A stretch of DNA of 64,000 bases, taken from positions 1 to 64,000 of the forward strand of contig NZ_FNCT01000012.1 of the NCBI RefSeq assembly GCF_900100495.1, written 5' to 3'. The translations under genes were made by a program, and so were the position numbers. Source of the DNA: Pseudomonas benzenivorans. GTDB taxonomy: Bacteria; Pseudomonadota; Gammaproteobacteria; Pseudomonadales; Pseudomonadaceae. Shown piece by piece: positions 40,306 to 49,892 of the stretch; the first letter of the stretch is position 1; every line of letters starts with the position of its first letter. The notes under the pieces were generated by a model that was given only the letters and a program-made list of their open reading frames with translations, searched no databases and was not told the DNA's origin.

Positions 40306-40460
40306 CGTAGGGTGGAATCGCCGCAGGCGCTTCCACCGTTTACCGCGCCCCGCGTCCCGAGCGGAACGTTGCGCGCGCTGTGGCTGCCGGTTCTTTTCTC
40401 GCGGTGAACGGTGGATTCCGCCGCTGCGCGGCTAGCCTGCGCGGCCCGATCCACCCTACG
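40306..40460. repeat. Large palindromic extragenic repeat after gspD
   Basis: The left arm GTAGGGTGGAATCGCCGCAG and inner GGCGCTTCCACC form one hairpin; a second, inverted copy starts at GGTGGATTCCGCCGC and ends ATCCACCCTAC. The two copies form a 155-base inverted pair. Closely related to the unit at 3914-3945. Confidence 0.65.
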
Positions 40461-40728
40461 GGCTACCCACGTCGGGCCGCCCCAGGGTATTGCGTACAAC
40501 CGTCTGCACTGCTGGTTGTCACGCCGCCTGTACAGGTACTGTCGTCCATGTATGCACTCAAGCCATTGAAATTACTGACGTTTATCGCGCGCATCAGCTG
40601 GTGCTCGGTTAATCCTGTCAATCTGCCTTAACAAACTCCTCGCGCAATTGCCTGCCAGGTGCTGCACAAGCATCTGGCTTGGTCCTTCTCTGCTATAAAA
40701 ACTCTTATAAAACATATAGTTAAAAACA

Positions 40729-40744
40729 TGGCACGGGAATTGAC
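40729..40744 (+). promoter_or_regulatory. Sigma-54-like promoter of exoprotein 1
   Basis: TGGCACGGGAATTGAC has a perfect -24 half and the TTG of the -12 half, but an A where C is usual. The surrounding ATGGCAYGG...TTGWSTGCYTA is conserved at 46336 and 50385 before the two paralogous genes. Confidence 0.6.
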
Positions 40745-40971
40745 TGCTTAAGCGGCGAGGAGAGTCGGCTGTCCTCCGGAGAGGGATTTCGATGGCATCG
40801 CAAGCGTGAACAACAGCAATCGGGATCCGCTAGCACCCTGCACATACGCGCAGCTGTCCACTCGGCTTAAGGGCAAGACCCGTTGCCGGCGCTGTTCCAG
40901 GCGCAACGAATGGGCGGCTGAACACTGCAGTCTCTTTGACACTTGAGAGGCTGAGGTGAAGGAGCAGACAG

Positions 40972-43245
40972 ATGAATACGAAACACTTACTGAGAAAGCT
41001 GCCGAGTTGTCTACTCGGCGCGATCTTTGCGGCTGGCATCGCCAGCACGACCATGGTCAACGCCGTCGACGGCGATCCGGATCCCGGCTTGTTCGAGCTG
41101 GAGGGCAATACTACGGATGATGCTGGGGCCGGTACGGACTGGGATCCGCTGTATACCGAAAGTTTAAAACTGCTTACGGACCCTCCTGGCACACCGGTCT
41201 ATCCAGACAATCTGATCACCTTCACCACCATCCTCGCCGATCCGTCGCCGCAAAGCATCTATTGGAAGGGTCCGACCAAGGACATCAATGACCTCAACGA
41301 ATGGTGGTACAAGGACGGCTCGGTGCCGGACAAGGACGACATCACCAACGCCTATGCGGCGGCCTTCAGCAACCCGACCAGAGTCTGCGTCGACAATCTG
41401 ACTGATAACAATGTGGTGGCTTGCAACAATGACGCATCGGACGTAATCGCACACAAGGAGGGCGACCTGATCGTCTACTTCGGCCTGGATCGTTTCGCCA
41501 ACGACGGTGACGCCTTCGCCGGCTTCTGGTTCTTCCAGAATGACGTGTCGACGAACGCCAGTAGCCAGTTCGACGGTGTGCACAAGGCGCGTGACGCCGA
41601 TGGTCCCGGCGACATGCTGATCCTGGTGGAGTATCCCCAAGCCAGCGGGGCCGTTCCGGTGATCAAGATCTATGAATGGGTGGACTCCGGCGGCGACGTA
41701 TCCACTCACCTCGACCTGCTGAAAACCGTGTCGAATGCCGAGTGCAATGACATTGACGGCAAAGCCCAAGTGGCCTGCGCTATCACCAACCTCGACGAGC
41801 TGACCGAGGCGCCGGCCTGGCCCTATACGCCCAAGTCCGGCAACATTGACAACATCCCGTTCGAGAGCTTCTTCGAGGGTGGGGTCAACGTGACCCAATT
41901 GCTCGGCTCGACGCCGTGCTTCTCCTCCTTCCTCGCCGAGACTCGTGCCTCGCGTTCGGAAACCGCGATCCTCAAGGACTTCGTCTTGGGTAACTTCGAT
42001 GTCTGCGGGGCTGAAGTCACCAAGAGCTGTGAGGCGACGATCAACACCGAGGGTGACGAGGTCACGGTCAACTTCTCCGGTACTGCCAGCAATGTCGGCG
42101 GCCTGCCACTGTATGTGGAGCTGGAGGATAGCGAGGACGGTTCTGTAATCACCGACGTGTGCTTCAATCCATCGGGCACCGATGGCGTATGCGCCGCTGG
42201 TGATGATAGGCCTAGCGATCTGAATGATCTGAGTGGGGGGAACGTTCATACCGCGACCTTTACCCTGGGGGCCGGTGAGACGGTGCGCTACGAGGGTAGT
42301 TACCTGGTGACCCAATTCGACAATCAGATCGAGTTCAGCGATACCGTGACTCTGGCCTTTTTCGAGGATTCGAGTGCCACCGCGCCGATCGACACCGTAT
42401 CCGCAGAGGCCAGTTGTCCGCCAGTGGGTAAGGCCGATATCTTGGTGACCAAGAACTGCACCAACCCGCGCCTCGACGAGGCCGGCGAGACCTTCCTGGC
42501 CGACGTCAGTGGGACGGTGCAAAACGTCGGTAACGTCAAGCTGGTCGACGTCACCCTGGGCGACTCTGTTTTCGCCTTCGCGGATCTGAACGTCGTTCTC
42601 GACAGCGACAGCGATGGCGTGGGTGATGGGAGCTTCACGAACGGTGGCGATCTGCCGGTCGGGGCCCAGTTGCTCTTCTCAGTCTCCGTCAGCAGCACCA
42701 CCGCGACCTCCCATGTGAATACCTTGGAAGCCTCAGGCGCCAACTTCTTCGATGCCACCGATACGGACACCGACAGTGCCACGACGCCTCCCTGTGGCCT
42801 CGATTTGACGCCGGACATCCTGGTGGTCAAGGAGTGCGACCCGCTTCTCGGCGGTGTACGACTGGTGGCGGAAGGCGGATTGGTGCTGGTCGAGGTGGAC
42901 AATATCATCAAGGTGACAAACACTGGCGATGTGAAGCTGAATAACGTGGTCATCAGCGACTCGGAAGTAGTGAAGACCTTGGTCGTCGACGGTGCTGCGT
43001 CGGATATGACCTGCAATGCCGTCACCGGCCTGTGCGAAGGCAGTCTGGAGCTCGGGGAGGAGGTGACGATCAAGCAGACCTACAGGCCGGACGGTGAGAA
43101 CATCACCGGTGTTCTGGGCCAGCCCAACAGCGTGTTCTTCAACAATACCGCTACTGCCGAGGGCGATGGGGCCTTCGACCTCGGTCAGGTTTCGGATACG
43201 GACGATGCTAGCTGCGAACTCTGCCCGCCGGACCCTGTCGAGTGA
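40972..43245 (+). CDS. Large secreted protein, exoprotein 1 of three paralogues
   Basis: A 757-residue acidic protein with a signal peptide (about residues 1-32, ending MVNAVDG). The N-terminal region (to about 340) matches the two paralogues at 46563 and 50610: PGLFELEGNT, ILADPSPQSI, KDINDLNEW, DKDDITNAYAAAF and YFGLDRFANDGDAFAGFWFFQ are shared blocks. The rest is two or three beta-sandwich-like units of DUF11 type (ADILVTKNC... and PDILVVKECD...), each with a paired cysteine pattern. It lacks the CTPGFWKN domain that ends the other two. It lies directly after the T2SS genes and is a likely substrate. Function unknown; a surface or matrix protein is my inference. Confidence 0.82.
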   Translation: MNTKHLLRKLPSCLLGAIFAAGIASTTMVNAVDGDPDPGLFELEGNTTDDAGAGTDWDPLYTESLKLLTDPPGTPVYPDNLITFTTILADPSPQSIYWKGPTKDINDLNEWWYKDGSVPDKDDITNAYAAAFSNPTRVCVDNLTDNNVVACNNDASDVIAHKEGDLIVYFGLDRFANDGDAFAGFWFFQNDVSTNASSQFDGVHKARDADGPGDMLILVEYPQASGAVPVIKIYEWVDSGGDVSTHLDLLKTVSNAECNDIDGKAQVACAITNLDELTEAPAWPYTPKSGNIDNIPFESFFEGGVNVTQLLGSTPCFSSFLAETRASRSETAILKDFVLGNFDVCGAEVTKSCEATINTEGDEVTVNFSGTASNVGGLPLYVELEDSEDGSVITDVCFNPSGTDGVCAAGDDRPSDLNDLSGGNVHTATFTLGAGETVRYEGSYLVTQFDNQIEFSDTVTLAFFEDSSATAPIDTVSAEASCPPVGKADILVTKNCTNPRLDEAGETFLADVSGTVQNVGNVKLVDVTLGDSVFAFADLNVVLDSDSDGVGDGSFTNGGDLPVGAQLLFSVSVSSTTATSHVNTLEASGANFFDATDTDTDSATTPPCGLDLTPDILVVKECDPLLGGVRLVAEGGLVLVEVDNIIKVTNTGDVKLNNVVISDSEVVKTLVVDGAASDMTCNAVTGLCEGSLELGEEVTIKQTYRPDGENITGVLGQPNSVFFNNTATAEGDGAFDLGQVSDTDDASCELCPPDPVE

Positions 43246-43288
43246 GTGACGGCTGTACGGCTCTCTAGGACAGGGCCGTCGACTGGAC

Positions 43289-43319
43289 AAAAAGGGCGCT
43301 GCGCAGCAGCGCCCTTTTT
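43289..43319. terminator. Bidirectional terminator between exoprotein 1 and protease 1
   Basis: AAAAAGGGCGCTGC and its exact complement, with a three-base loop, provide A- and T-tracts on both sides. It lies between two convergent genes and can end both. Confidence 0.9.
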
Positions 43320-43334
43320 ATTGGATTGAGCCGC

Positions 43335-45686
43335 TCAGCGACCGATTTTTCCGCCGCCTTTGCCGCCGGTGCTGCCGCCACCGCTGGAGCTGGACTGCAG
43401 GCCGATGCTCACCGTCGCCGAGGCGCTGCTCTTGCCATCGCTGATGCTGTAGCTGAACTGGTCGCTGGACTTGAACGCCTTGGCCGGGCTGTAGCGCAGG
43501 GTGCCGTCGCTGTTCAGGCTGACACTGCCTTTGCTGCCCTGGCTGAAGGCGACGATGTTCAGCTTGTCGCCGTCCGGGTCGCTGTCGTTGGCCAGCACCG
43601 GCACGTTGACCGAGGTGATGCTGCTCAGTTGCGCAGCATCGTTCACCGCCGTGGGCGCCTGGTTGGTCGTGCTGGTCGGGTTGCTCACCACGAAGCTGGC
43701 GCTGCCGCTGGCGTTCAGGCCGTTGGCCGTGGCGCTGGCGCCGACGTCATAGAAGCCGTCGGCGGCGGCGCTTGGCGAGGTGATCTTCAGCGTGGTGCTG
43801 CTGCTGGCGCCCGGCGCCAGGCTCAGGCTGGTGCTACCCAGGCTGGCGCTCCAGTCGCTTGGCTTGACCGGGCTCAGGCTGAAGCTGCTGCTGGTGCAGC
43901 CACTGCTGTCCTTGTTGGTCACGCTGACCGTGAACGTGTAGCTGCTGCCGGCCGCCAGCCAGGTGCTTTGCCCTGGGCTGACACTGACGGCAGGCGTGCT
44001 GCGGGTGCAGGTCGGGGTGCTGCTGCCACCACTGAAGTCAACGCTGACCAGGGCCTGGCTGGCGTCGCTCCACTGGGTGGTCAGGGTCATGCCGCTGTCG
44101 CTGAAGCTGCGGCCACCGGTGAGGGCGGCGTCCTTCATGTCTACTGAATTGCTGCCGGCGGTCATATCCAGCAACTGGCTGCTGTTGGAATTGCTCGGGC
44201 TGGCCTGGTGCACCGCCACACCCTGGAACACATTGTTCGGGTCGACCACACCGCGATCGGTGATCTGCGCATCGAAGCCGATCGGCTGGCGGTATTCGAC
44301 GTAGTAGTAGCGGGGTTGACCGTTGGCATCAAGGCCGTTGGCGATCTTCAGCACCTTACCGCCGGTGGTCTGGGCGGACGCCGGCTTCAGGTAGAAGTTG
44401 CCGGCGCTGCTGACGTCAATCAGATTGCTGCTGGCCAGCCAGCCCAGGCGTTCTTTGCTGAAGCCGTTGAAATGGCCGACGGTGCCGGAGTAACCCATGA
44501 TGTCCAGGGTGTCGCCGTACTCCTGGGTGCTGCAGCTGCCGCCCAGGGTGGTGTCGCCGCAGTCCAGGGCATGGGCATGCTGCAGGCCGAGGTTGTGGCC
44601 CAGCTCATGGGCGACAGTACGCAGGATCATGCTGCCGTTGATCCAAGCGCCTGATCCCAGAGAGCCGACCTGGCCCATGCCGCTGTAGCCGCAGGCGTTC
44701 TTCGGAAAGATGTAGATGAAGCGGTCGTAGTTACCCAGGTTGAACCCAGCTTCCTGGGCCGCTGTCTTGGCATATTGCTCGATGGCGAAACTGTCGCAGA
44801 CGGTGCTGCTGACCGGGATGGTGTACCAGCCGGTGACACTGCCAGTCAGCCAGGTCTGCTGGCTGGAGTTTTCCTTGAAGAAGTTGCTGACATCGCCGAA
44901 CACCAAGCTGTTGGCCTGACTGAGCGTCCAGGGCTTGTTACTGGGCGCATCCTGGAAGTTGACCAGGATCGCCAGGGTGCGCTGGGCACCCAGCGTATTG
45001 GGCAAGTCGTATGCCAGGGTACTGGTGCTGGTAGCCGAGCCATCGGCAAGCAGGATCAGGCCGTTCTCGTCATTGCTGAGGGCGACGTCACCTTGAGTGG
45101 AACTGCTTGCTGCCGCCGAACGTTCTAGCAGCCAGCCTTGGGCGCGGACTTTCAGGCCGCTGCGCCATTGCCGCTGCTGCTGGGCGAAGTGCAGTTCGAA
45201 GCGTTCGCCAAAGGGCGTCTTCAGGATATGGCGCAGCTTGGCTGAGCCATCCGCATAATCCTCATAGAGCACTTCCAGCTCGCCTTCCAGATCGAGACGC
45301 TGCTCCAGGCGCGCGACCACCTCGGAAGGCAGGCCGCGCTGTTTGTCCTCCGGAATGGCGACACGCAGCACCTCTGCCGGGTGGCTCTGCATCAGTTCGT
45401 CGAGTAATTGCCGGCGCTGCTCGGCTTTCTCCAGCAGTTGCTGATGCAGTTGCGCGCGTTCGCTGGTGGGGGCCTTTAGCCAGCGCTTGTGCAGGGTCAG
45501 TAGCTCTAGGGTGCGGGCGCTGGCGGACTCGTGTGAGGCTTGCACCTCGCTAGCGCTAGTCTGTTGCGCAGCCGGGTGGGCGTGGCTCTGGTCAGCCTGA
45601 AGAGTGCGGGGGGCGAGACTGCTGCAGAGGACGACAAGGGCCAGCGGCAGGGCGAAACGGTACAGGCGTGCGTGAGGGCGAATCAT
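43335..45686 (-). CDS. Secreted M11-type (gametolysin-like) metalloprotease 1
   Basis: A 783-residue exported zinc protease. Signal peptide to about residue 31, a helical propeptide rich in Glu/Gln (about 40-190), then the catalytic domain with HELGHNLGLQH (zinc ligands H360, H364, H370; catalytic E361) and the Met-turn DIMGYSG. C-terminal additions are a NEW3-like beta domain (about 555-650), a cadherin-like unit with NDSDPDGDKL (about 665-760) and a Ser/Gly-rich tail. The start at 45686 is separated from a GEMM-I riboswitch (45747-45838) by about 60 bases. It is paralogous to the protease at 54505. Likely T2SS substrate; its target is unknown, possibly the neighbouring exoproteins. Confidence 0.88.
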   Translation of the reverse strand: MIRPHARLYRFALPLALVVLCSSLAPRTLQADQSHAHPAAQQTSASEVQASHESASARTLELLTLHKRWLKAPTSERAQLHQQLLEKAEQRRQLLDELMQSHPAEVLRVAIPEDKQRGLPSEVVARLEQRLDLEGELEVLYEDYADGSAKLRHILKTPFGERFELHFAQQQRQWRSGLKVRAQGWLLERSAAASSSTQGDVALSNDENGLILLADGSATSTSTLAYDLPNTLGAQRTLAILVNFQDAPSNKPWTLSQANSLVFGDVSNFFKENSSQQTWLTGSVTGWYTIPVSSTVCDSFAIEQYAKTAAQEAGFNLGNYDRFIYIFPKNACGYSGMGQVGSLGSGAWINGSMILRTVAHELGHNLGLQHAHALDCGDTTLGGSCSTQEYGDTLDIMGYSGTVGHFNGFSKERLGWLASSNLIDVSSAGNFYLKPASAQTTGGKVLKIANGLDANGQPRYYYVEYRQPIGFDAQITDRGVVDPNNVFQGVAVHQASPSNSNSSQLLDMTAGSNSVDMKDAALTGGRSFSDSGMTLTTQWSDASQALVSVDFSGGSSTPTCTRSTPAVSVSPGQSTWLAAGSSYTFTVSVTNKDSSGCTSSSFSLSPVKPSDWSASLGSTSLSLAPGASSSTTLKITSPSAAADGFYDVGASATANGLNASGSASFVVSNPTSTTNQAPTAVNDAAQLSSITSVNVPVLANDSDPDGDKLNIVAFSQGSKGSVSLNSDGTLRYSPAKAFKSSDQFSYSISDGKSSASATVSIGLQSSSSGGGSTGGKGGGKIGR

Positions 45687-45746
45687 GAGAATCCTCGCTT
45701 GAGTGACAGCGAAAGATCCTCTTCACGACACTTCCGTGCGTGATGA

Positions 45747-45838
45747 CACCCTCCTTCGGCAGTTCGGCGATCCGCTAGGGACCCGTAACTTTGCGTCGCC
45801 CAATTACTTGGGTTTTGCCTTTCTCGGGAGAGGAGCTT
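45747..45838 (-). promoter_or_regulatory. GEMM-I cyclic di-GMP riboswitch upstream of protease 1
   Basis: Read on the minus strand: AAAGGCAAAACC, then a CCCAA-GUAA-UUGGG stem with a GNRA tetraloop (plus 45802-45810), the invariant GACGCAAAG (plus 45789-45797), a second stem with GGGUCCC, and GCCGAACUGCCGAAGGAGGG closing P1 against the 5' CUCCUCUCCC. These are the defining elements of the class I aptamer. The protease ATG follows about 60 bases later. No clear terminator stem follows, so control of translation or RNA stability is more likely than termination. Confidence 0.88.
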
Positions 45839-46335
45839 TCAGTCTTGCGGTTGCATACAAGGCGGTACTGTTTTCCCGCCAGGCTATTTCACCGGTGAAC
45901 AGCGACTGTTCAGTTTCTGATCACCTGTTAATTCGGCGGGACTCTATCACGACGTTTGTTTGTTTTTTATACAGATCAGTCATAAGAAATTGCCCTGATG
46001 GACAAATGCCGAAACGTTGCCCCAAGAGCCCTGTTCTAGGGCTTCCGGCCTCTAGACCGGGGCTTGCGGCGGGGTGGGTCGAACCGACCGGCGGTTGTGA
46101 GGCTCCCCGCTCGCAGGCGGCGTTTCGCCCCCATGACAGTGATGGCTCAAGGCCCTGGTCGGCGCCAGCCCGCATGGCCAGTGGGCTGGACGCAAATCGA
46201 CAGGCTGTGCAGCGAAACCGCTGTTTCAAGAGCTGGACACCTGTCGCCTGAAATCTCCTCCAAACAGCCATTTCGACCCGTGTCAAATGGCTATTAGGAA
46301 GACAAAAACAGATACAAAACAAAGACATGTGACTA
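45839..46335. promoter_or_regulatory. Divergent control region between protease 1 and exoprotein 2
   Basis: No gene. On the minus strand a CTGTATAAAAAACAAACAAAC block near 45950-45985 resembles 50005-50035 and 57130-57155 and probably contains the protease promoter. TGAACAGCGACTGTTCA at 45896-45912 is a perfect palindrome. AGCCATTT (46266-46273) and AAATGGCT (46285-46292) form an inverted repeat 45 bases upstream of the exoprotein 2 promoter. The region 46030-46085 contains an AGCCCTG...AGGGCTT hairpin also present near 50085. Confidence 0.6.
45896..45912. promoter_or_regulatory. TGAACAG palindrome upstream of protease 1
   Basis: TGAACAGCGACTGTTCA is a 7-3-7 inverted repeat, repeated as TGAACAATGACTGTTCA at 49948-49964. 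CTGTTCA half-sites occur twice upstream of protease 2 (near 57029 and 57084). A shared regulator-binding site is likely. Confidence 0.55.
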
Positions 46336-46351
46336 TGGCATGGTAATTGAG
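46336..46351 (+). promoter_or_regulatory. Sigma-54-like promoter of exoprotein 2
   Basis: TGGCATGGTAATTGAG, in the same context as at 40729 and 50385. The leader from here to the ATG is about 200 bases. Confidence 0.6.
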
Positions 46352-46562
46352 TGCTTATTGGCGAGGAGATCCTCGGGTCTCCGGTTCGGCGCCTTTGGCA
46401 CTCCTGCCGTCGTCGTTGGGAGCCGATGCTCAATACGCCTTTTGCTGCTGTGGGCTCGTGCTGTAGAAGCTCTGGCCGGGTAAGGAAACCAGGCGCGCAG
46501 CGACAAGGTTTCAACGTCTCTTGGCCGCAGGGAGTGCAAAGCAGGGGCGAGGGAGCATGGTT

Positions 46563-49199
46563 ATGCACACGCGCAACTTTTTTCTACGAACGCTGCCGCG
46601 CTACTTGCTGGCTGCGGCATTGGCGGCGGGCGTCGCGACCACGGGCCTGTATGCCGTGGACGGCTCCCCGCCGGGACTCTTCGAACTGGACGGCAACACG
46701 GTGGATGTGCAGCCCGGCGGTGGCGATGACTGGGGCAGCCTGTATGCGGGCGACCAACTGGGCACACCGGCCGCCTTTACCGGCATCCTCGCCGACCCGG
46801 CGCCCCTGAGCATCTTCACCCAGGGCGGTTCGAAGGACATCAACGATGTCACCGAGTGGCGCCATACCGATGGTAACGTGCCGGACAAGGACGACATCAC
46901 CAACGCCTATGCGGCTGCCTACACGGTGCCGGCTGGCGGGGGCGACAGCCTGAACGATCCGGGCGACCTGATCATCTACTTCGGCCTGGATCGCTTCGCC
47001 AACGCCGGCGACGCCTTCGCCGGCTTCTGGTTCTTCCAGGACCAGGTCGGCCTGGGGCCGAACAAGCAGTTCATCGGCGAGCATACAGAGGGGGACCTGT
47101 TGGTCCTGGTGGAGTATCCCCAGGGCGCCAACGCGGTGCCGGAGATCAAGGTCTACCAATGGGTGGCTAGCGGCGGCGACGTCGCGGAACACCTGGACCA
47201 GATCTTCGAAACCACCGCTCAGTGCGACGGCTTGGGTGACAAGCTCGCTTGCGCCATCACCAACCACGACAACCTGAGCGGCGAACCGGCTTGGCCCTAT
47301 ACGCCAAAATCGGGAAGCGGACTGCCGTTCGAAAGCTTCTACGAGGGCGGCATCAACGTGTCCAAGCTGATCGGCGGCGATGTGCCCTGCTTCAGCAGCT
47401 TCCTCGCCGAGACCCGTTCCTCGCGTTCGGAAACCGCGCAGTTGAAGGACTTCGTGCTGGGTGACTTCGACCTCTGCAGCATCGCCGTGACCAAGGCCTG
47501 TACGGCCGCGGTGGACGCTTCGGATGGCGGTAACAGCATCCTGGTCGACTTCGATGGTGTGGTCACCAACGATGGCGGCCTGGATCTGCACGATGTCACC
47601 GTGACCGACGACAACGGCACTCCGGGCGATACCGGCGACGACGTGGTCGTCTTCGGTCCGGCCGACCTGGCAGCAGGTGAGTCGCAGCCGTATAGCGGCA
47701 GCTACAGCACCACCGCCATTCCGGCTACCGATACGGTGACCGCCGAAGGTCATCGCAACGGCACCAGCGTGACGGCTACCGCCGATGCTACCTGTTCGCC
47801 GGATATCGAGCCGGCCCTGACGGTGGATAAGTTCTGCACCGCCAACATCAACACGGGTGGTACGGCGATCGACGTGCTGTTCAACGGTACCGTGACCAAC
47901 AGCGGCAATGTGGCGTTGGAAGATGTCACCGTGGTGGACGACCAAGGCACGGCCGATCCGGCGGATGATGTGACCGTACTCGGGCCTATCACCCTCAACG
48001 TCGGTGAGTCGGCACCCTACAACGGCGGCTTCAGTGTCACCGGCAGCAACAGCTCGACCGACCATGTCACCGCGACCGGCTCGGATGTCCTGACCGGCAC
48101 TCCGGTGCAGGCCAACGCCGAAGCCACTTGCCAGGCCGATGTACTGCCGGCGATCGCCGTGGACAAGGTCTGCACCGCGAACATCAATGCCGGTGGTACC
48201 GGTATCGATGTGCTGTTCGGCGGTACGGTGAGCAACACCGGTAACGTCGCCTTGGGCGATGTCACCGTGGTCGACAACAACGGCACCGCCGATCCGGCGG
48301 ACGACGTCACCGTGCTCGGTCCGATCACCCTGGCTCCGGGGGAATCGGCACCATACAGTGGTGGCTTCAGCGCCAGCGGTTCGAGCTCGACCGATATGGT
48401 CGTCGCCTCGGGTACCGACCTGGTCACCGGCACGCCGGTGCAGGCCGATGCTTCCGCTAGCTGCGCAGCCGATGTATTGCCGGCTATCGATGTTACCAAG
48501 CAGTGCACAGACGCCGCGGCCTTCGGCCAGGCGATCCTGTTCGACGGTACGGTGACCAACAGCGGTAACGTGGCGCTGCTCGGCGTCACGGTGGTGGACG
48601 ACAACGGCACGCCAGCCGATCCTTCGGACGACGTGACCTTCAACCTCGGTGATCTGGCTCCGGGGGCTTCGGCCAACTACAACGGCAGCTACACACCGTC
48701 GTTGGCCGGCTTCCACACCAACACCGTGGTGGCAAGCGCCAGCGATGCCGTGGAAAGCGGTCCGGTGTCGGCAACTGCCAGTGCCACCTGCGAGGTTCCG
48801 CCGCCGCCTGACTTCGAAGGCTGCACTCCGGGCTTCTGGAAGAACAGCCCGGGAAGCTGGGTAGGCTACAGCCCAGACCAGCTGGTAAGTTCGGTATTCA
48901 GCCTGCCGAATGGCGTGCTGGCGAACCAGTTGGGTGACGACACCCTGATGGAAGCGCTGGGCTACCCGGGTGGCGATAACCTGGTTGGTGCTGCGCAGAT
49001 CCTGCTACGCGCCGCTGTGGCCTCGTTGCTCAATGCCGCGCATCCGGATGTGGACTTCCCGCGGACGGAGGCCGAGATAATCGCCGACGTCAATGCGGCA
49101 CTGGCCACCAAGGACCGGGCGACGATCCTGGCGTTGGCGTCGGAACTGGATGCCGATAACAACCTGGGTTGCGACCTGGCGAACGATAACTCGTTCTAA
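46563..49199 (+). CDS. Large secreted repeat protein, exoprotein 2 (four 112-residue repeats)
   Basis: An 878-residue acidic protein. Signal peptide (about 1-29), N-terminal domain shared with exoproteins 1 and 3 (to about 305), then four tandem DUF11-like units starting near nucleotides 47478, 47814, 48150 and 48483. Each has a V(D/T)KxC opening, a TNxGNVAL core, DDxGTxxDPxDD (possible calcium site) and a closing ATC cysteine. The last 130 residues begin EGCTPGFWKNSPGSW, a motif seen in other bacterial surface proteins. ATG 46563 is preferred over 46557 because GAGGGAG is then at proper distance. Likely T2SS substrate acting outside the cell; no enzymatic motif seen. Confidence 0.85.
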   Translation: MHTRNFFLRTLPRYLLAAALAAGVATTGLYAVDGSPPGLFELDGNTVDVQPGGGDDWGSLYAGDQLGTPAAFTGILADPAPLSIFTQGGSKDINDVTEWRHTDGNVPDKDDITNAYAAAYTVPAGGGDSLNDPGDLIIYFGLDRFANAGDAFAGFWFFQDQVGLGPNKQFIGEHTEGDLLVLVEYPQGANAVPEIKVYQWVASGGDVAEHLDQIFETTAQCDGLGDKLACAITNHDNLSGEPAWPYTPKSGSGLPFESFYEGGINVSKLIGGDVPCFSSFLAETRSSRSETAQLKDFVLGDFDLCSIAVTKACTAAVDASDGGNSILVDFDGVVTNDGGLDLHDVTVTDDNGTPGDTGDDVVVFGPADLAAGESQPYSGSYSTTAIPATDTVTAEGHRNGTSVTATADATCSPDIEPALTVDKFCTANINTGGTAIDVLFNGTVTNSGNVALEDVTVVDDQGTADPADDVTVLGPITLNVGESAPYNGGFSVTGSNSSTDHVTATGSDVLTGTPVQANAEATCQADVLPAIAVDKVCTANINAGGTGIDVLFGGTVSNTGNVALGDVTVVDNNGTADPADDVTVLGPITLAPGESAPYSGGFSASGSSSTDMVVASGTDLVTGTPVQADASASCAADVLPAIDVTKQCTDAAAFGQAILFDGTVTNSGNVALLGVTVVDDNGTPADPSDDVTFNLGDLAPGASANYNGSYTPSLAGFHTNTVVASASDAVESGPVSATASATCEVPPPPDFEGCTPGFWKNSPGSWVGYSPDQLVSSVFSLPNGVLANQLGDDTLMEALGYPGGDNLVGAAQILLRAAVASLLNAAHPDVDFPRTEAEIIADVNAALATKDRATILALASELDADNNLGCDLANDNSF

Positions 49200-49244
49200 G
49201 TGATAAACCGCCTGGCGCCAGGATGACGCCAGGCGGGCAACTCC

Positions 49245-49277
49245 AAAAAACGCAGGGCGTGGCCCTGCGTTTTTTTT
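49245..49277 (+). terminator. Rho-independent terminator of exoprotein 2
   Basis: AAAAAACGCAGGGC-GTG-GCCCTGCGTTTTTT, preceded at 49209-49236 by a CGCCTGGCG/CGCCAGGCG hairpin. The same pair follows exoprotein 3. Confidence 0.92.
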
Positions 49278-49321
49278 GTTTGGTGCCTTTCTCTTTGCAG
49301 AATGAACAGTGTGCCGCTCGG

Positions 49322-49892
49322 GTGGGAGGGGCCGGGCGGCGATCCGCTTTAGCTGCGACAGCTGTGCCGGCTGGAAGTCCTCATCGCGGATGAATCCGCT
49401 CCTACAGGGCGGGTCCGGCCGGGGCAATCGGTGCGGATGCAGGGGCTTTCCTAGGAGCGAAGGGGACGCCGCGTCGTCATCCGCGAAGCCAGGTCTGAGC
49501 ACGATGCCGATCCTGCAGAAAGAACAGCGCAATGCTCTTGTGGGAGGGGCCGGGCGGCGATCCGCTTTAGCTGCGACAGCTGTGCCGGCTGGAAGTCCTC
49601 ATCGCGGATGAATTCGCTCCTACAGGGGGGCGGGTCCGGCGGGGGCACTCGGTGCGGATGCAAGGGCTTTCGTAGGAGCGAAGGGGACGCCGCGTCGTCA
49701 TCCGCGAAGTCGAGTCTGAGCACGATGCCGATCCTGCAGAAAGAACAGCGCATTGCTCTTGTGGGAGGGGCCGGGCGGCGATCCGCTTTAGCCGCGACAG
49801 CCGTGCAGGGCCTGGAAGGCCCCATCGCGGACAAGTCCGCTCCTACAGGGGGGCTGGTCCGGCGGGGGCACTCGGTGCGGATGCAGGGGCTT
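49322..49892. repeat. Tandem array of about 219-bp extragenic repeats
   Basis: Copies begin at about 49322, 49540 and 49761 (the third is partial), each opening with GTGGGAGGGGCCGGGCGGCG and containing GCGACAGCTGTG and a CCGCTCCTACAGGG unit. The same repeat forms another array at about 54117-54440 after exoprotein 3. It occupies the place where a protease gene would lie by comparison with the first module. Confidence 0.75.

Larger units (their letters stand above)
40205..40971. other. Intergenic region between gspD and exoprotein 1
   Basis: 767 bases without a supported gene. It contains a large palindromic repeat at 40306-40460 (ends GTAGGGTGGAATCGCC and GGATCCACCCTAC-like) and, from about 40690, an A+T-rich stretch leading into a sigma-54-like promoter (40729-40744). 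About 215 bases of untranslated leader precede the ATG at 40972. Confidence 0.65.

Noticed and set aside
46352..46562. Exoprotein leaders considered as GEMM-I or class II cyclic di-GMP aptamers.
   Set aside because: They lack the GEMM-I core sequence, and I could not match a class II pseudoknot by eye.
49322..49892. Tandem repeats considered as a CRISPR array or insertion sequence.
   Set aside because: The unit is about 219 bases with no spacer structure, and no transposase or cas gene is near.
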